DNA from: Artocarpus heterophyllus
Taxonomy: Eukaryota; Streptophyta; Magnoliopsida; Rosales; Moraceae
DNA: 64,000 nucleotides
NCBI GenBank assembly: GCA_025403435.1
Contig: CM046348.1
Coordinates: forward strand, 10,968,606-11,032,605
Direction: 5' to 3'
The notes below the pieces were generated by a model. It searched no databases. It was not told the DNA's origin and saw nothing but the letters and a program-made list of their open reading frames with translations. Made by a program: the position numbers and the translations under genes. Positions 1-12,536 of the stretch are shown here, piece after piece. Position 1 is the first letter of the stretch, and the number at the start of each line of letters is the position of its first letter.

Positions 1-377
1 TATATTTTTATCTTTTCAGGACTCACTAAGTGTGAGGTGGCTACGAGAAATATAGTTGAGGAAGTGATGTAGCTATATTACATTGGGACTGCTTCAATTG
101 TTGAGAATGTTCTTCATGATAATGTAAGCATCAATTGTTACTTTCTGTGACTGTATTACAATGTGTTGAGGGTTAAAATGATGATGACAACAGTTTATAT
201 TATTAAATTTAAGGTGCTACATTAAAACTGTGGTTTATTTATTGTTTATATTTTTATTTTTGAGTTGAGAGTTTTCATTTAAGTCCCGGGTAAATTTTAT
301 TTTTAAGGTTTTACTTTTATTATTTATTTTTATTTTATCTCATTAAAAACTGTTAACCCCCATATAGGGGCGTTACA
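1..377 (+). mobile_element. 3' end of a family-A gypsy-type LTR, cut by the window edge
   Basis: This is the reverse complement of the first ~380 bases of the LTRs at 38729, 45877 and 52107. It shares the segment with CACTAAGTGTGAGGTGGCTA and ends in GGGGCGTTACA. In the element's own sense the LTR runs TGTGACACC...GGGGCGTTACA, so this copy is on the plus strand and only its 3' end is visible. No primer-binding site follows position 377, so it is either a solo LTR or the downstream LTR of an element lying to the left. Confidence 0.85.
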
Positions 378-1533
378 GTTATTTACAAGATTGTGTTCTT
401 GTCTTCTCTTTAAATCTGGTGAATGAAGGAAAAACTGGAAAGTCATCCACCAATGGTAAAAGGAAAAACGCCATTCATAAGATTGAATCGGAAAAGAGAA
501 TATCTAAATATAAACAATATATCTTATAGTCAAATTAAGTGAAAATTTAACAAATTCAAAAAATGCCTGTTCACAGGAAACAATTCAAAAGAAAAGTCGT
601 TGACCGGTGAAGAAGAATATTATACATAATCAAACCACTGGGCAACGTATACAAAGCTAAAAATCGTGTTTTTTTTCTTTTAAAAACAAGATCCATATGA
701 TAATGTTTTTAAAATGAGTAAAAATAATTTTGTTTTAAAAAATAAGATTTTTTTAAAAATTATATTGAAAATATTTTTAAAATTTTTACCTCAAAAAATA
801 TATAAAAATATTTTTAAACTTTCCCTAAAACAATAACAAACGAGGGATTTATTTTCTTTTTCTTTCTTCTTTATTTCCTAAAATCCGCAAAGGCCTCGTT
901 GTTTTTCTTTATTATTATTATTATTTTTTTGGGTTGGAGCGGCGTATAGAAACGTCGTCATCAGATTTAATCCAAAAGAAAAAAAACGTTGTCATCAGAT
1001 TTTATTTCAAAAAAAAAAGTCGGCAGAGAAATGTGAGGTGGCATTTATTTAAGTGAATTAAGTAGTGGAGGGAGTTGTGCTCGTGTGTCAATGTGGGTGA
1101 AGTGGGAGTTAAGAAGAGGGATGGAATTTCAAAAAAAAAAAAAAGATGGCCTTTTTGTAAATATGTATCGAAAGAGTAACTTGTTATTAGGCGAGTTTGT
1201 TTGAAAAAGTTAAAGTAACATATGTCAAAAGATTAACAGGGTGTTTAGGAGTGTTAGTCAGAATCAATTGATTAAAACTAATTAGTTAAAAATATCATAA
1301 AATATAAAAATTTTATATTGTAGTAGTTTGTTTTTATTTTTACTATAACTATTAAGAGTTTTATACTATTTATTGGTTAGAACCAATTAGTTCTAAATGA
1401 AAACTAAACAACGTTTGTAAAAGAGTATGAAATAGAAACTGAACTTGGCACTCCTCATTATGGCAACCAAGCAACATTCCTTGAAACATTTCAAAACAAA
1501 ACAGGTTGTTTATAACAATATTAAGTTCCTACT
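378..1533. other. AT-rich intergenic DNA, no gene seen
   Basis: Poly-A/T-rich sequence with short homopolymers and a small direct repeat around 940-1010 (GTCGTCATCAGATTT / GTTGTCATCAGATTT). No supported coding region or RNA gene was found. Confidence 0.5.
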
Positions 1534-3688
1534 TGTAACGCCCCGAAATTTATTTAATGTTATTGTAATATAAATGATGAATTAGTGTGTCATAATTAAT
1601 GTTTTAACATTAATTTAATTACTTGGTTGGATTTTAAAATTTTGGTTGTTTTGTTAATTTGATGAATTCAAATGATTTCTTATTGTTTTAAAATGATGTT
1701 TTGAGTTTTAAAACACAACAATTTGTAAAATGTTAAAATTATTCCGTTTTACAAAAACCGTGGGCGGCACATGATTTTCGTATAGTAAAACCGCCTACTG
1801 TTTCTCTCTATTTATTCTCTCTCTTCCTCCTCTCTCCTCACACTCTCAGATTTCTCTCTCTCTTCACTCACTCACTCTCTCTTGATCTCTCTCTCGGCTA
1901 CTCTCATCTCTCTCTATCTCTCTCAAAATTTTTGAAACCAAATTCGAATCCAAGCTTTGGGTTAGCAAGGAGGAGGCTCGGGGACGTGATTTGGTAACCA
2001 AGAACGCGGATTGAAGCTCCGATTCGAGGTTAGTTTTGAAATTTCTAAACTTGTTATAAAATTTTCAATTTTGTGCATTTTTGAAATCTAGGTTTGTTTA
2101 AGCCTAGAAAACCTTTGATTTGAGTTAAATGAACTTAGAACAATTAGAATCTAAGCTTAGATTGAAGAAAAATGGATTGGATTCAAGGTTTTTCATTTTT
2201 CTCCCCATTTTCTCATTTTTAGATTTTTGAGTTTAAATCTTGTTTAAATGAGTCCAAATGTGTTATGGTATGTTTTTCTATCAACTATGATTGTTTTTCA
2301 TGCCTGGGATTTGAGAAAAACAGGTTAGAATCAAGATTTGTGTTTTGGGGGAATCAAAAACCGGTGGCTGAATTTCTGGGTTTTCCTAGTTCGGCAGGCC
2401 GGACCACGTGTTCGGCAGGCCAGAATAGGGATCGGCAGGCCGGTGTTCTTCCGTCCGGCAGGCCGAACTTGGGGATGTTCGGCCGATTGAACTTTGCCTC
2501 CGGCAGGCCGAACTGTGCAGTTCGGCCGGCCGAAGCAGGGAGCCTGGCAGGGCGACGGAAGCATGAAAAATTTTGTGATTTTTCACCCGTTTTTACTATT
2601 TTGAACCTTGATTTAAATTCCAACCTTATAGAATGATTTTAAAGATACAAATGGCACACTATGACATCATGAAATGGTTTAGTAACATAGAATGTCTCAA
2701 ACTAGATATTGATCGACTTAGTTTGTATCTAGGATCGTTCGTGGTTCCGCGGAGCTAATGTATAGCTGATCGGGATTTCGGTGTGGGGCACCGGTACGAG
2801 TATTGAGGTAGGACTTCTACCCCATTCCTTGGTAGCCTAGTTTCAAAATGATTTGGCTTTGAAAGGGGTTTCTATTAAAATGTTTTCAACGGTTGTTTGA
2901 AAAGGAATTTATCGGTTATATTTTAATATACCGTAAACTGAAACGGACTTCATAATAAATGTAAATGACAACACTCGGTAATTGGGTTTTGAATGTTGAT
3001 GATAATAAACATATAGGCATGATGCCATATCAGAGATCGGGTCGTGTAGCAATCGACTTTGGGGGCAGGTCCCGAAACCTAGCTGGCCACTACGGTGGTG
3101 ATATTATTATGGTTTGCCTAGGAAAAAAAATGATATTTCTGGTTTTCTGAGTAAACTGTTTTGGGTAAGAACGGTTTTTCTCAAATTTATTTATTCATTT
3201 ATTTGTTTAAGGTTTCTCTCAACTAATTCTTGAATAATGAAAGATTTCTTTAAATTAAATTATTTTACAAAACATAGTCCTACTGAGCCTTTCACTCACG
3301 TTTTATTTGTTTTAAATTTCCCCTTCTAGGTGGTTTCCCATTTAGGTTTGGAGAGGATTCAACGGACAGGACCCAGGAGCAATAAAGGAATTAGTAAATT
3401 TATTTGTATTATTTAAATCAAGGCATGTAAGATTTTAACTTTATTTGTACTTGGACTGTGATTACATTTATGATATTGTCAGTACCATGTGTGTACACAA
3501 GTTGTGGGTCTGTGAGACCCATAATCGCTATGTTTATTCTTTAATATTAATTATTCATGAAATGACTTTCTTTAAATTCTCACATTTTATACTGAACCCA
3601 AACCTTTAAACTCTTGATTTTAATTAAATACTCCTTAAATTAATTTAAATAATCCGCCACGTCACCTCCCGTATTCCAGGGCGTGACA
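1534..3688 (+). mobile_element. Solo LTR of a gypsy-type retrotransposon, different family from A
   Basis: The block begins TGTAACGCCCCG and ends GGCGTGACA, and is flanked by TACT on both sides (1530-1533 and 3689-3692). A pyrimidine patch of TCTC repeats lies at about 1800-1925, as expected near a promoter start. A 'ctactgagcctttcactcacg' stretch near 3280 matches the layout of long chromovirus-type LTRs. No PBS, polypurine tract or coding domain flanks it, so it is read as a solo LTR left by LTR-LTR recombination. The 4-bp duplication is shorter than the usual 5 bp, so the boundary or one base may have changed. Confidence 0.75.
2386..2556. repeat. GC-rich minisatellite inside the solo LTR
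   Basis: About eight imperfect copies of a CGGCAGGCCG core recur every 17-30 bases, some as the palindromic CGGCCGGCCG. The block stands out from its AT-rich surroundings. Short open frames here on both strands follow from the repeat and are not genes. Confidence 0.8.
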
Positions 3689-3861
3689 TACTTGTGAAAA
3701 TCGAGAGCACTAGTTCACAAAAAGAAAGTAACCATGCGATCTGACTAGCCTAACCATCCCCAATTTGATTACCAAAAAACATTTACACCAATTATGATTC
3801 TTCAATTGCCACTTGTTCCAAAACAGGCAGGTCTAGAGGGCCACAAGCACGAGACAAGAAA

Positions 3862-4110
3862 GGATTAGTTTGAGAAATAACACTTATGTAGCGTTGATTT
3901 TTAAATTTAACGCTTTTAGAACAAATGTATCACTTTTAAAGAGTATAAAGATATAATTGATCATAAGTATTTTGCGTTAAGGTTAGGCATATATTACCTA
4001 AAAAATATTTTGACCTTTTTGACTAAAAGAAATAATATGAATGAAAGCAAGAAAAAAAAAAGTGAGAGAACCCGATAGTAGTAGTAAAAAAATGATATAC
4101 TGCCTAATTT
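3862..4110 (+). repeat. Dispersed repeat B, copy 1 (MITE-sized)
   Basis: Shares a ~250-bp sequence with 43978-44235 and, inverted, with 45720-45876 plus 54078-54118. Hallmarks are TTTTAAAGAGTATAAAGATA, then GGTTAGG, then ATTTTGACCTTTTTG, then a purine-rich stretch. Size and AT content suggest a miniature non-autonomous element, but no clear terminal inverted repeats were found. Confidence 0.6.
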
Positions 4111-5049
4111 ACTCCACGATAAAAATAGTCAAAGCATGACACAATTATTAAAGAGAAATCCAAGGCTAAGCACATTTATTTGATGGAGGTGGCAAGACAT
4201 GATAGAGATAGCATGAGCATGAGCATGAGCATAAGCACCGTAAAAACTGAACGACACGATAATGACATGACACTATTATTATTTTTATTTCTATACTTTT
4301 TTTATAATTTTCTTATGAGACTTACAACATGCTATTTTTTTTCTTGACACAATTTTAACTTATTTGAATTTTTGCTTAGTAAAGTTTTCAATATTGTCAT
4401 ATTTTTTAATCATATAATTTGTTTTGGTATAACTTCATATTTTTATTGTGTATAATACTTATTTTTTTGTTTATTTTAATTTTGTTATTGGACATGATTA
4501 GTCCATAAAGTCACAATTAAAGTGTGGGCCCATTAAACGCACAATATCAATAGAGAAAACTATATGATAGGCCATGTTTTGAAAAGTTGTGTTTATTTAT
4601 ATTACACTTAAAAAGATTTATGCTATACAATCATTTATATTATATATTAAATTGTACAACAAATAAACATGTATGATATTTATAAAAGTAAATCTTAAAA
4701 TATTACATTTATGAAACTCTCCACATTAATACAAGTGGGCTCTTTACAAGAATACCACAACACTAAGACTTGGATTGATTTATGCCGCATAAAGAAAAAA
4801 AAATTTAAAAATTACACGGCACATCATCATATTATGTTTTGACATACCAAATATACGATGACCTATGGCACGATGGGCAAGATCTGCCAAAAACCGCCAT
4901 TTCTAATGGTGGCAGCCAACATAATGCATGAAAGAAAAAAAAAACACAAAATTCATAAAATTACTTATACTTAGAAAAAAAAAACACAAAGGATACATAA
5001 AAAAGTACAAAAAAATTATCAAAATTTGAACAAATCTAAAATTTATTAA
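4111..5049. other. AT-rich intergenic DNA
   Basis: Contains a short GAGCATGAGCAT microsatellite at about 4210-4235 and long A/T tracts. No coding region is supported. Confidence 0.5.
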
Positions 5050-5560
5050 GAAAATTTAAAGGAAATTTGGAGTATGGATCTACTCACGCACGAAGGAGCT
5101 CTGATCAGTAACCTTCACCAGCCATTGAGACTAGAGTGAAGACAAGGCGTGATTCATCTCATGGAGGTGAGATCTCCGATGACATGTCTCCGATGCGAGG
5201 AGCTCAAATCCACAACAGATCACCTTTGTTGGCATCAAATTGTGATGGACCTCGTTGTTCACCAGTGTGGGATCATGGAGAGCTTGTTGCCGTAGTCGCA
5301 TAAAACCAAACCATGGCGTCATCGGCAACGAGGGCTTTGGGAGGGTCAATGTCGTCATCATCGAGAAGGCATGGAGGTAGTCGAGAGAAGTGAGAGAGAA
5401 AAAGGGGAGACGGTGGAATAAGGCAGAGGAAGAAAGGGGAGACGGCTGGGAAAAGAGAAGAAGAAAGAGAGAAGAAAATGGTTGGGAAGAGAGAAGGAAA
5501 GAGGAAAAAAAAAACCTAGGTATAGATAAGGGGTCTTTTGGTCAAGACATTAAAATTTGA
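5050..5560. other. Less AT-rich island of unknown origin
   Basis: Base composition is richer in G+C than the flanks, and open frames of about 75 codons exist on the minus strand. The right part (5380-5500) is a GA-rich run of GAGAAAG-like units. The translations match no family I recognise. It could be a gene fragment or the untranslated part of a transposon. Confidence 0.3.
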
Positions 5561-5821
5561 TTACATCAGTGTGGCATAAGTGTAGACAGTTTTAAAGAGA
5601 GTGATGTAAATCAATCCAACGGTAAAATGTGTGCCATAAATCCTAAATATCTCAATATAAATAAGAGAAAATAGACCGTGATCGAGCCTAATAAGTCAAA
5701 AACTGCCCAACATTGTCTCGCACAATTATTAAATGGACCGACATAGAGAGCACGAGCCATAAATGGACCGGGCTGGCTCAGTTGAAAGTTAGACAAATGG
5801 ATTGAAGAACATGAAAGAGTA

Positions 5822-8089
5822 TGAGCAACAAGGATGGTTTCACTTTTAATCCAGATATTTTACTTTCAGCCAAAAAAAAAAAATCCACATATTTTACCAG
5901 CCATTCTCAAACGCAATTTAGGAGAAAAAAAAAACTTTATTACCGCAATCTATTCTACTTTTTTGAACTCTGAGACAATACCAATAAGGAAAGAACAGCC
6001 CCTAAAAAAAACTTTTGCAGTTAGGTGATGAAAATTGCCCCACTTCTAGCAATATTATCCAAGCCGCTCCGTTTTTATTGACTTTGATGCATTCTGATAA
6101 TAGAAGTACCTAATCACCTGGAATAGGAGCTATTGATGAAAATTTGCAAGAGTGAAGACACGTGAATTTTATGCAATGTCAATAAGTCGACATTATTCTT
6201 CATGCAACCAAAATCCAACAGATTGGCTTTATTAATGGATGAAGCTTTGAAAGAGTTGTAACCTGTCATTCTACTTATGGACTCATCCGAACTTCGGAAA
6301 TGCCATGATATGAACAAGTAGCCGCAACAATTGCCAAAATCCATAGGGTCGACAACTTAATTGTTATAAGAATTACAAGAACAGAATTTTTTCTTAATTA
6401 ATCAGGTCATATCTTCATCTCAAAAACACTCTATGCTTACTGATATAATCCGGGCAATTTAAGTACTTTGTGCATATATATTTAAGTGAAATCTATTACA
6501 GAAGATTTAGAGACCAGAGACTTGTTAAAATAATGCGATAAAAATAAAAAACAAAAACACACAAAGATTTACGTGAAAACCCGATACATGAAAAAAAACC
6601 ACGAGCAAAGAAGAAGAAATTACTAAACTCGAAAAATATTACAAGATGGAGGCGATTAAAAAGTCTAAAACAATAATACCAAAACTCTAGCAAAATACAT
6701 CATATATATATATATATGCATAAACTCTATGGGCCCAAAACATAAACTAAATGACCTAAAACACAAAGGTTCGTACTCTATTACCACCACAAATCTCACG
6801 AAAATCTCACATTTATTCTTTCATTATAATTGTCATACCATGAGCTTTTTGGGTTGGGTCAAACTGAATTTGGGTCATTATACTTTAACATTGAGATGAT
6901 TTAAGTGAAATTAATGTCCTTGGAAGATAAGAAAGAGAACATGGTTATTAATAAAAATAATAACAATAATGAAGAAGAGAAGAAAACAGGGTTATTAATA
7001 TTTAAAAAAAATGTTAGAGAAAAAAACAAAGAAAGTTTCTTATCAGTCTAAAAAACAAAAAATTTTATGGAAGTTTCTTTTTCCAATTAATAAGAAACAA
7101 ATTCTAAAAGCGTGGTTACTACGTTTCCAAGAAAAACAAAAAAGTGTCATCACATGTTTTCTTTCTATTCCATGACTTGGGTTTCGTTCCACAAAATTAA
7201 TTTGAGAGATAGTAACAGATTAGCGGCTTCCTAGTTTAGAAATTCTCTGTTTTTTGCTAGGCATAAAGTTTTGCAAGATCAAAGTTACTGAAGTCAACTC
7301 CTAACTTCAGTTTATTAGATGTTTAATAAAATTGATTAGAACCAATTTTTTAATTAAAAAATAATGTAAAATTTTTACACATTTTAACAACTTTGCCAAA
7401 AAAAAAGTAGAAAGCTTCTTTTTCCGATTAACCAGGCAAGAAACAAGACTCATTAAGTACGGTTCCCAATTAAAGTGAATCTTATATCTGAAATGATAAA
7501 GTTCATATTTTAGCGGCCTCAGGTATTAGAAAAAAATCACTTTAAAATCTGAAACGAATGATTGCAAGTTTGAAGAACGCCCTAACAATTTTTTTGGTTT
7601 CTTATCGGTCTAAAAAATGGGAAATTTTGTGGAAGCTTCTTTTTTCAATTAACAAGTCAAGAAACAAATTCTACAAGCGTCATTACTATGTTTCAAAGAA
7701 AAAAAAAATGGTGTTATTACATTTTTTTTCTTTCTATTTTATGACTTGAGTTTCGTTTGACAGTAATTAATTTAAGAAATAGTAACAGATCAGTGGCTTG
7801 CTAATTTGGAAATTCTCTCTGTTTTTTGCAGGGCAAAAAAGTTTTGTAGGATCAAAGTTATTGAAGTCAACTCCTAACTTCAATTTAATTTTCCTTGCAT
7901 GCAATGCAAGTCTCGGTCTTCGTTGTCAGTGCCCAAAAAATCAACATTGTCATAATGAGACACCCCATTAATTCCCAATTGAAGTGAATCTTATACCAGA
8001 CATGATAAAAAAAAAAAAAAAATCATATTTTGACAGCCTCTGGTACTAAAAGAAATTCACCTTGAAATCTTACACAAACGATTGCAAGT
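5822..8089 (+). promoter_or_regulatory. Upstream region of CrRLK1L pseudogene 1, duplicated from the intact gene's upstream region
   Basis: Large parts align with 61727-63049, upstream of the intact CrRLK1L gene. Shared landmarks are GATATTTTACTT, the segment with AATAAGTCGACATTATTC (6180 / 62027), and the stretch with GTCAACTCCTAACTTC just before the start codon. The homology shows that the two receptor genes were duplicated together with more than 1 kb of 5' DNA. Compared with the intact locus, this copy has an insertion (about 6525-6893) and an internal tandem duplication (7036-8105). No specific promoter element is assigned. Confidence 0.65.
6525..6893. repeat. Insertion absent from the paralogous upstream region
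   Basis: The flanks on both sides align with the 62370-62480 region of the intact locus, but this ~370-bp block does not. It has a (TA)n run at about 6702-6717 and a GTGAAAACCCG ... AAAAAACCACG pair typical of dispersed plant repeats. No clear target-site duplication was found, so its type is left open. Confidence 0.45.
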
Positions 8090-8105
8090 ATGAAGAACGC
8101 CTACA
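7036..8105 (+). repeat. Imperfect tandem duplication of the 5' region including the first codons
   Basis: Unit one (about 7036-7585) and unit two (about 7598-8105) align with an offset near 562 bp. Both contain TTTCTTATC, GTCTAAAAAA, ACAAATTCTA, the 'gactt(g)ggtttcgtt' region and the sequence just before the start. Unit one ends with GATTGCAAGTTTGAAGAACGCC, matching GATTGCAAGTATGAAGAACGCC at the pseudogene start, so it carries a decayed start (TTG for ATG) and the first few codons. The intact paralogue has only one copy. Confidence 0.75.
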
Positions 8106-8790
8106 ACAAATATACTGGTCTCCAAAGCCTAATAACGTTTTTCCTGGCATTCTACTACGTCCTCCTCCAACTCGCTGTTCAATATATGATCGCAGTTGCG
8201 GAACCACTTCCGTACAACCCTGCGGACAACATAGCCATCGCCTGTGGCTCTTCAGGAAACATAACGGCAATCGACGGACGGAGATGGTGTGGAGACATAA
8301 ACTCAATACTTTTTCCCTCAACAGTCCAAAATGAAGCTTCTATTTGCTTGGCAGCTGTTGAGCTGGCAACGGAAGTTGATTCTATCCCTTACAGATGTGC
8401 TCGGCTCTCACGTTCAGAATTCACTTACTTGATACCAGTAAGCACTCCTGGCTCAAAGTTCATAAGGCTTTACCTCTAGGCATACCAAAATTTTGACCCT
8501 CCAATGCCATCTTCTATGTGAAAGCCGAACAATTTGTCCTCCTAAGTAACTTCAACGCTTTTCTAACCACTAGGGATTCGCTTGGAAGGAAAGACATAGT
8601 TAAAGAATTCCATGTGTCCGTTGAGAAGTCAATTGTTAGCATAACATTCACTCCCTTAGCTCTGGGGTTATTTGCTTTCATCAATGGAATTGAAGTCGTA
8701 TCGACACCCACGGATCTTTTTTCCTGGCATCCCATTGATAATGGTCCTATGCTCGTGGGCCAACAAAACCGGTTCCCTTTAAGAAACAAC

Positions 8791-9060
8791 TGTTGGAATT
8801 AATCTAATATATGGGCTAATATAATAAATAAATGTGAATTAAAGGCTATCAGATAAGGATGTCAAATTAAAAGTGATCAATTTAGGTTTTAGGCTTTTAA
8901 TGTATGATTAAGTGTGTGCTTCCTATGTGTAGAAACTAAAATATAATTACTAATTTTATGATGGACTAAATTGGTAATTAAAGATAACTGTTAGGGTTTA
9001 GCAGTTACATATAAAGGGATTATGGTCTTCAAGTCAGTACGTACGTTATTTTTCTGTTCC
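8791..9060 (+). mobile_element. Truncated copia LTR fragment inside pseudogene 1
   Basis: Begins TGTTGGAATTAATC and aligns with roughly the first 270 of the 464 bases of the copia LTRs at 17784 and 38523, up to TTTTTCTGTTCC. The right ~190 bp of the LTR is missing and no target-site duplication is seen. Compared with the intact paralogue, the ectodomain segment after the LRNN motif is lost. The sequence looks like an insertion followed by a deletion that removed the LTR end and receptor coding sequence together. Confidence 0.85.
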
Positions 9061-10072
9061 ATATAAAGGGGTTACACTTCTGCGAGATTGAACAAGCTAT
9101 TAATTCTAGCGGTGACCGTGCATTTCAAATTTCTATAGCGAATCAAATTGCGGACGAGCATGCAGATGTGATCTACTGGAGTGGTGGTATTGTCTCAATC
9201 TCCGGCAATGGAGAAGAGTGGAAACCGAACCTCTCTCTTAAACTGCAAGCAAACCCAAAAGATTGGAGAATTGCTTACACAGATGCAATCTTGAACGGGG
9301 TTGAAATCTTCAAATTGAATAAGGCAACACCAAGTCGGAAAGCACTTGTTGCAATTATTGGCATCATTTCAGTTGTTACTTCCATTGTTGTTATAAATTC
9401 CATCCTTGGAGTCTTGATTTCCCTACAAGGGAGCAAAGTCAAGGACTCAAATTTTCTACTAAGTTTGCAAAAACGAAAGGTTCGTGGTTGTCGTCGGAGC
9501 AATGCCGTTACTTTTCATTGGCTGAGATCAAAGTCGTCACCAATAACTTCGATGATACTTCTATTATTGGGGTTGGAGGGTTTGGCAACGTGTACAAAGG
9601 ACACATTAATGGTGGGGCCGCCTCAGTTGCAATCAAACGGTTGAACCCAGAATCATCACAGGGAGCCCACGAATTCAAGACCGAGATCGAGATGCTCTCT
9701 CATCTACGCCACATCAATCTCGTCTCTCTGATCGGATATTGTGAGGAGAATGGCGAGATGATTCTTGTGTACGAGTACATGCCACGTGGGACACTCTCCA
9801 ATCATCTATACAACACGGAAAACCCCCTCTAACCTGGAAACAACGGCTTCATATTTGCATTGGTGCCGCTAGTGGATTGCACTATCGTCATGCAGGTGTG
9901 AAGCATACGATCATTCATCGCGACGTGAAGACTACAAACATATTATTGGATGAGAAATGGGCTGCCAAGGTTTCAGATTTTGGGCCATCAAAAGTGCGCC
10001 CCTCTAACACATCAAAGGCCCACATCAGTACAATGGTCAAGGGCAGTATTGGGTATTTGGATCCTGAACACT

Positions 10073-12536
10073 TGTAACGCCCATATATGTAGGTTAACAG
10101 TTTTTGATGAATTAAAATAAAAATAAAAAATAAAAAATAAAAGTAAATCCTCAAAAATAAAGTTGCTCGGGCTTGAATGAAAACTCTAAAATCAAAAATA
10201 AAAATATAAACGACAATTAAACCACAGTTTAATGTAGCACCTTAAATTTAATAATGTAAATTATCGTCATCATCATTTCAATCCTCAACGCATTTTAATA
10301 CAGTTACAAAAAGTAACAATTGATGCTTATATTATCATGAAGAACATTCTTAACAATTGAAACAGTCTCAGCGTAATATAGTTATATAACTTCCTCAACT
10401 ATTTTTCTCGTAGCCACCTCATACTTAGTGAGTCCTGAAAAGATAGAAATATAAGGGAATGAGCGACAATATGCTCAGTAGGGAAAACCATTACTCACCT
10501 TTAGGTTTTTATCATTACCACATTAAAACCTGTATGGTTAGTTAATACTCATCATTATCTAGATTATGAGATTTATTATAATCATATTCCGTGGATACTA
10601 TAGTTAATCGTCATTGAGTTTCATACATATACATATATACAAATATTACAGTTCAACATTATTCCTAGATATCCACGTTTAATAGAGTATAACTCAACTC
10701 ATCGAAACCCAAATGGGCGCACTTGGCCACCCTTCAAACATTCAAAGGGCGTTTCGATGAGGGGACATCAAGCCCCGAGTCCTCACCAAGTGGATTCCTA
10801 TACAGTGTGTTTTGGAAATTTCGACCCAAGGGAGCGTCATCACCTCCTCCTATTTAACCTTTTGGGGTATTCGTGCCCAAGGACGTAACCGCCGCCCTCT
10901 TCACGTCTCACAATTCCTTCATATTAAATCATTATTTATAGAGTCAGTTTTCCTAACTATGCTTCTCAATTTATAACATGTGTCAAATCATTATGTTCCT
11001 TGTTGTACAATATAAGACGAGTTCTACATCATCATAATATAGATATAATCATATACATTCAAAATACCATATACATATCTTGCAACATAAAACAACCAAA
11101 TTTTCAATTTACCAAAACCTCACAAAAGATGAGTAATAGAATCCTTACGTTCCAAGCTTATCAACAATCTTTTAATCCCGAAATTAATTAACGTTAGCTC
11201 CACACTCCCTTGATCCTAAGGCGTGTATAAGGACAATTAAAACTAAAGCACAACTTACAACCACATTCATAAATAAATCATGTGTAAATTCATCTTACTA
11301 GTGTACCATTAAAGGTTTTATGTAAATCTCTTTTGAATACCACAGTAAATAATTTTTGTCTTAACACAATATAAAATGTATACAAGTAATCTATATGTTT
11401 TAGTCTCTAATAAAATTCACCAATCACTTAGGATAATATTATAAAGGTTGCAAGACATTAGGAATTAGGTGGTGAGCAAAGATGGGTTCTTGGTTCAGGT
11501 TAGCAGTTAGTATACCATGAAAACTGGCAGTATACTTTTGCAAAAGGATAGGTTCACTATCTACAATCATCACATGGGTTAACAAGTGGTTTACTTAATC
11601 TAAACGGGCGGTATATTGCCACTGGTAGGTTTACTAGTTTCCAATCTGAAAATTAAAAAATTCATAGAAAATAAAATACAATTTCGATTTAAGCTTATGA
11701 TAGCTCGTTAGAAAGCTTAGGATGTCTATTTTTTAAATATTCAAACCAATTTACAAAATTCATTTTTATTTAATCCCAGAATTTCAAGAAAGTACCACTG
11801 CCCATAGAGGTATTACAAAGTTTACTAATATAAATTTTTTGTCTACGGCATATGCACTTAGACCTTATACATATGCTCCAAAATAGCAACAAAACATATA
11901 CTCAGGTTTAAGAATGTAAATTTGAATAATCCTTGAGTATAAAAAAATTTATAAATGAAAGAGTAAATTTGTTCCTAAAATTCTAACATCGGATTATGGC
12001 TAGTTGAAAGCTTGAAATGGCTTCAAAATAGGTTTTTTGACTTTTGTATGGCTGAAATTCTTGCTCAAATAGAGGTGATGGTGGCTGATTTTTATGGCTA
12101 CCTTGAATAAGCTCTCTAAGTATTTTGCTTCAGCAAAAGAAATGAGAAGAAGAGTGTGGGAACCGTGGAAGAAAAAGAAAGAAAAGATGAAGTCTTTGAA
12201 GAGAAGTAATAGAAGCAATTATGGAGGAGACATGTTGGAGCATGTCACGGAGGAAATAAAGAAAATGAGGGTCAGGAGTAGTTGAGAAAGATATCTTCAT
12301 GTCTCCTCTGGAGACTTTAGCCCACATAATACCAAAATTACATTTTCAAAATTTATTAAAAGTTTCAAGGCTTTTTAGTAAACATACTAAATAAGTATAA
12401 GAGAATTTTAGAAAATTTAAAAATAGATAGAAATAAATATTGTGAAATAGATTTTAAATGAAACAAATTTTTGATTGACACACTAAAAATTAATTTAATT
12501 ATCTTAATACCCGTTAAGAAAATAATAGGAGTTACA
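10073..12536 (-). mobile_element. Old family-A solo LTR inside the kinase domain of pseudogene 1
   Basis: Begins TGTAACGCCCAT and ends GGAGTTACA on the plus strand. It aligns along its length with the LTR at 38729-41109 in the same orientation, so the element is on the minus strand. Flanks are ACACT (10068-10072) and ATACT (12537-12541), a 5-bp target duplication with one change. Several terminal bases have decayed, for example GTGTCACA to GAGTTACA. No internal region is present. It splits the kinase reading frame just after the YLDPEHL motif. Confidence 0.88.

Noticed and set aside
1534..3688. Solo LTR considered as a host gene with 5' exon and intron (pyrimidine patch, GAGGTTAGTTTTG splice-like site)
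   Set aside because: Terminal TG...CA, flanking TACT repeats and absence of a coding frame fit an LTR better.
5131..5361. Minus-strand 76-codon ORF in the less AT-rich island
   Set aside because: No recognisable family. Kept only as an unknown island.
12094..12285. Lys/Arg-rich plus-strand ORF recurring at 40713, 47456 and 53686, with an overlapping minus-strand ORF
   Set aside because: It lies inside the LTR and antisense to the element. Its conservation is explained by shared descent of the LTRs, the start differs among copies, and no domain is recognised.
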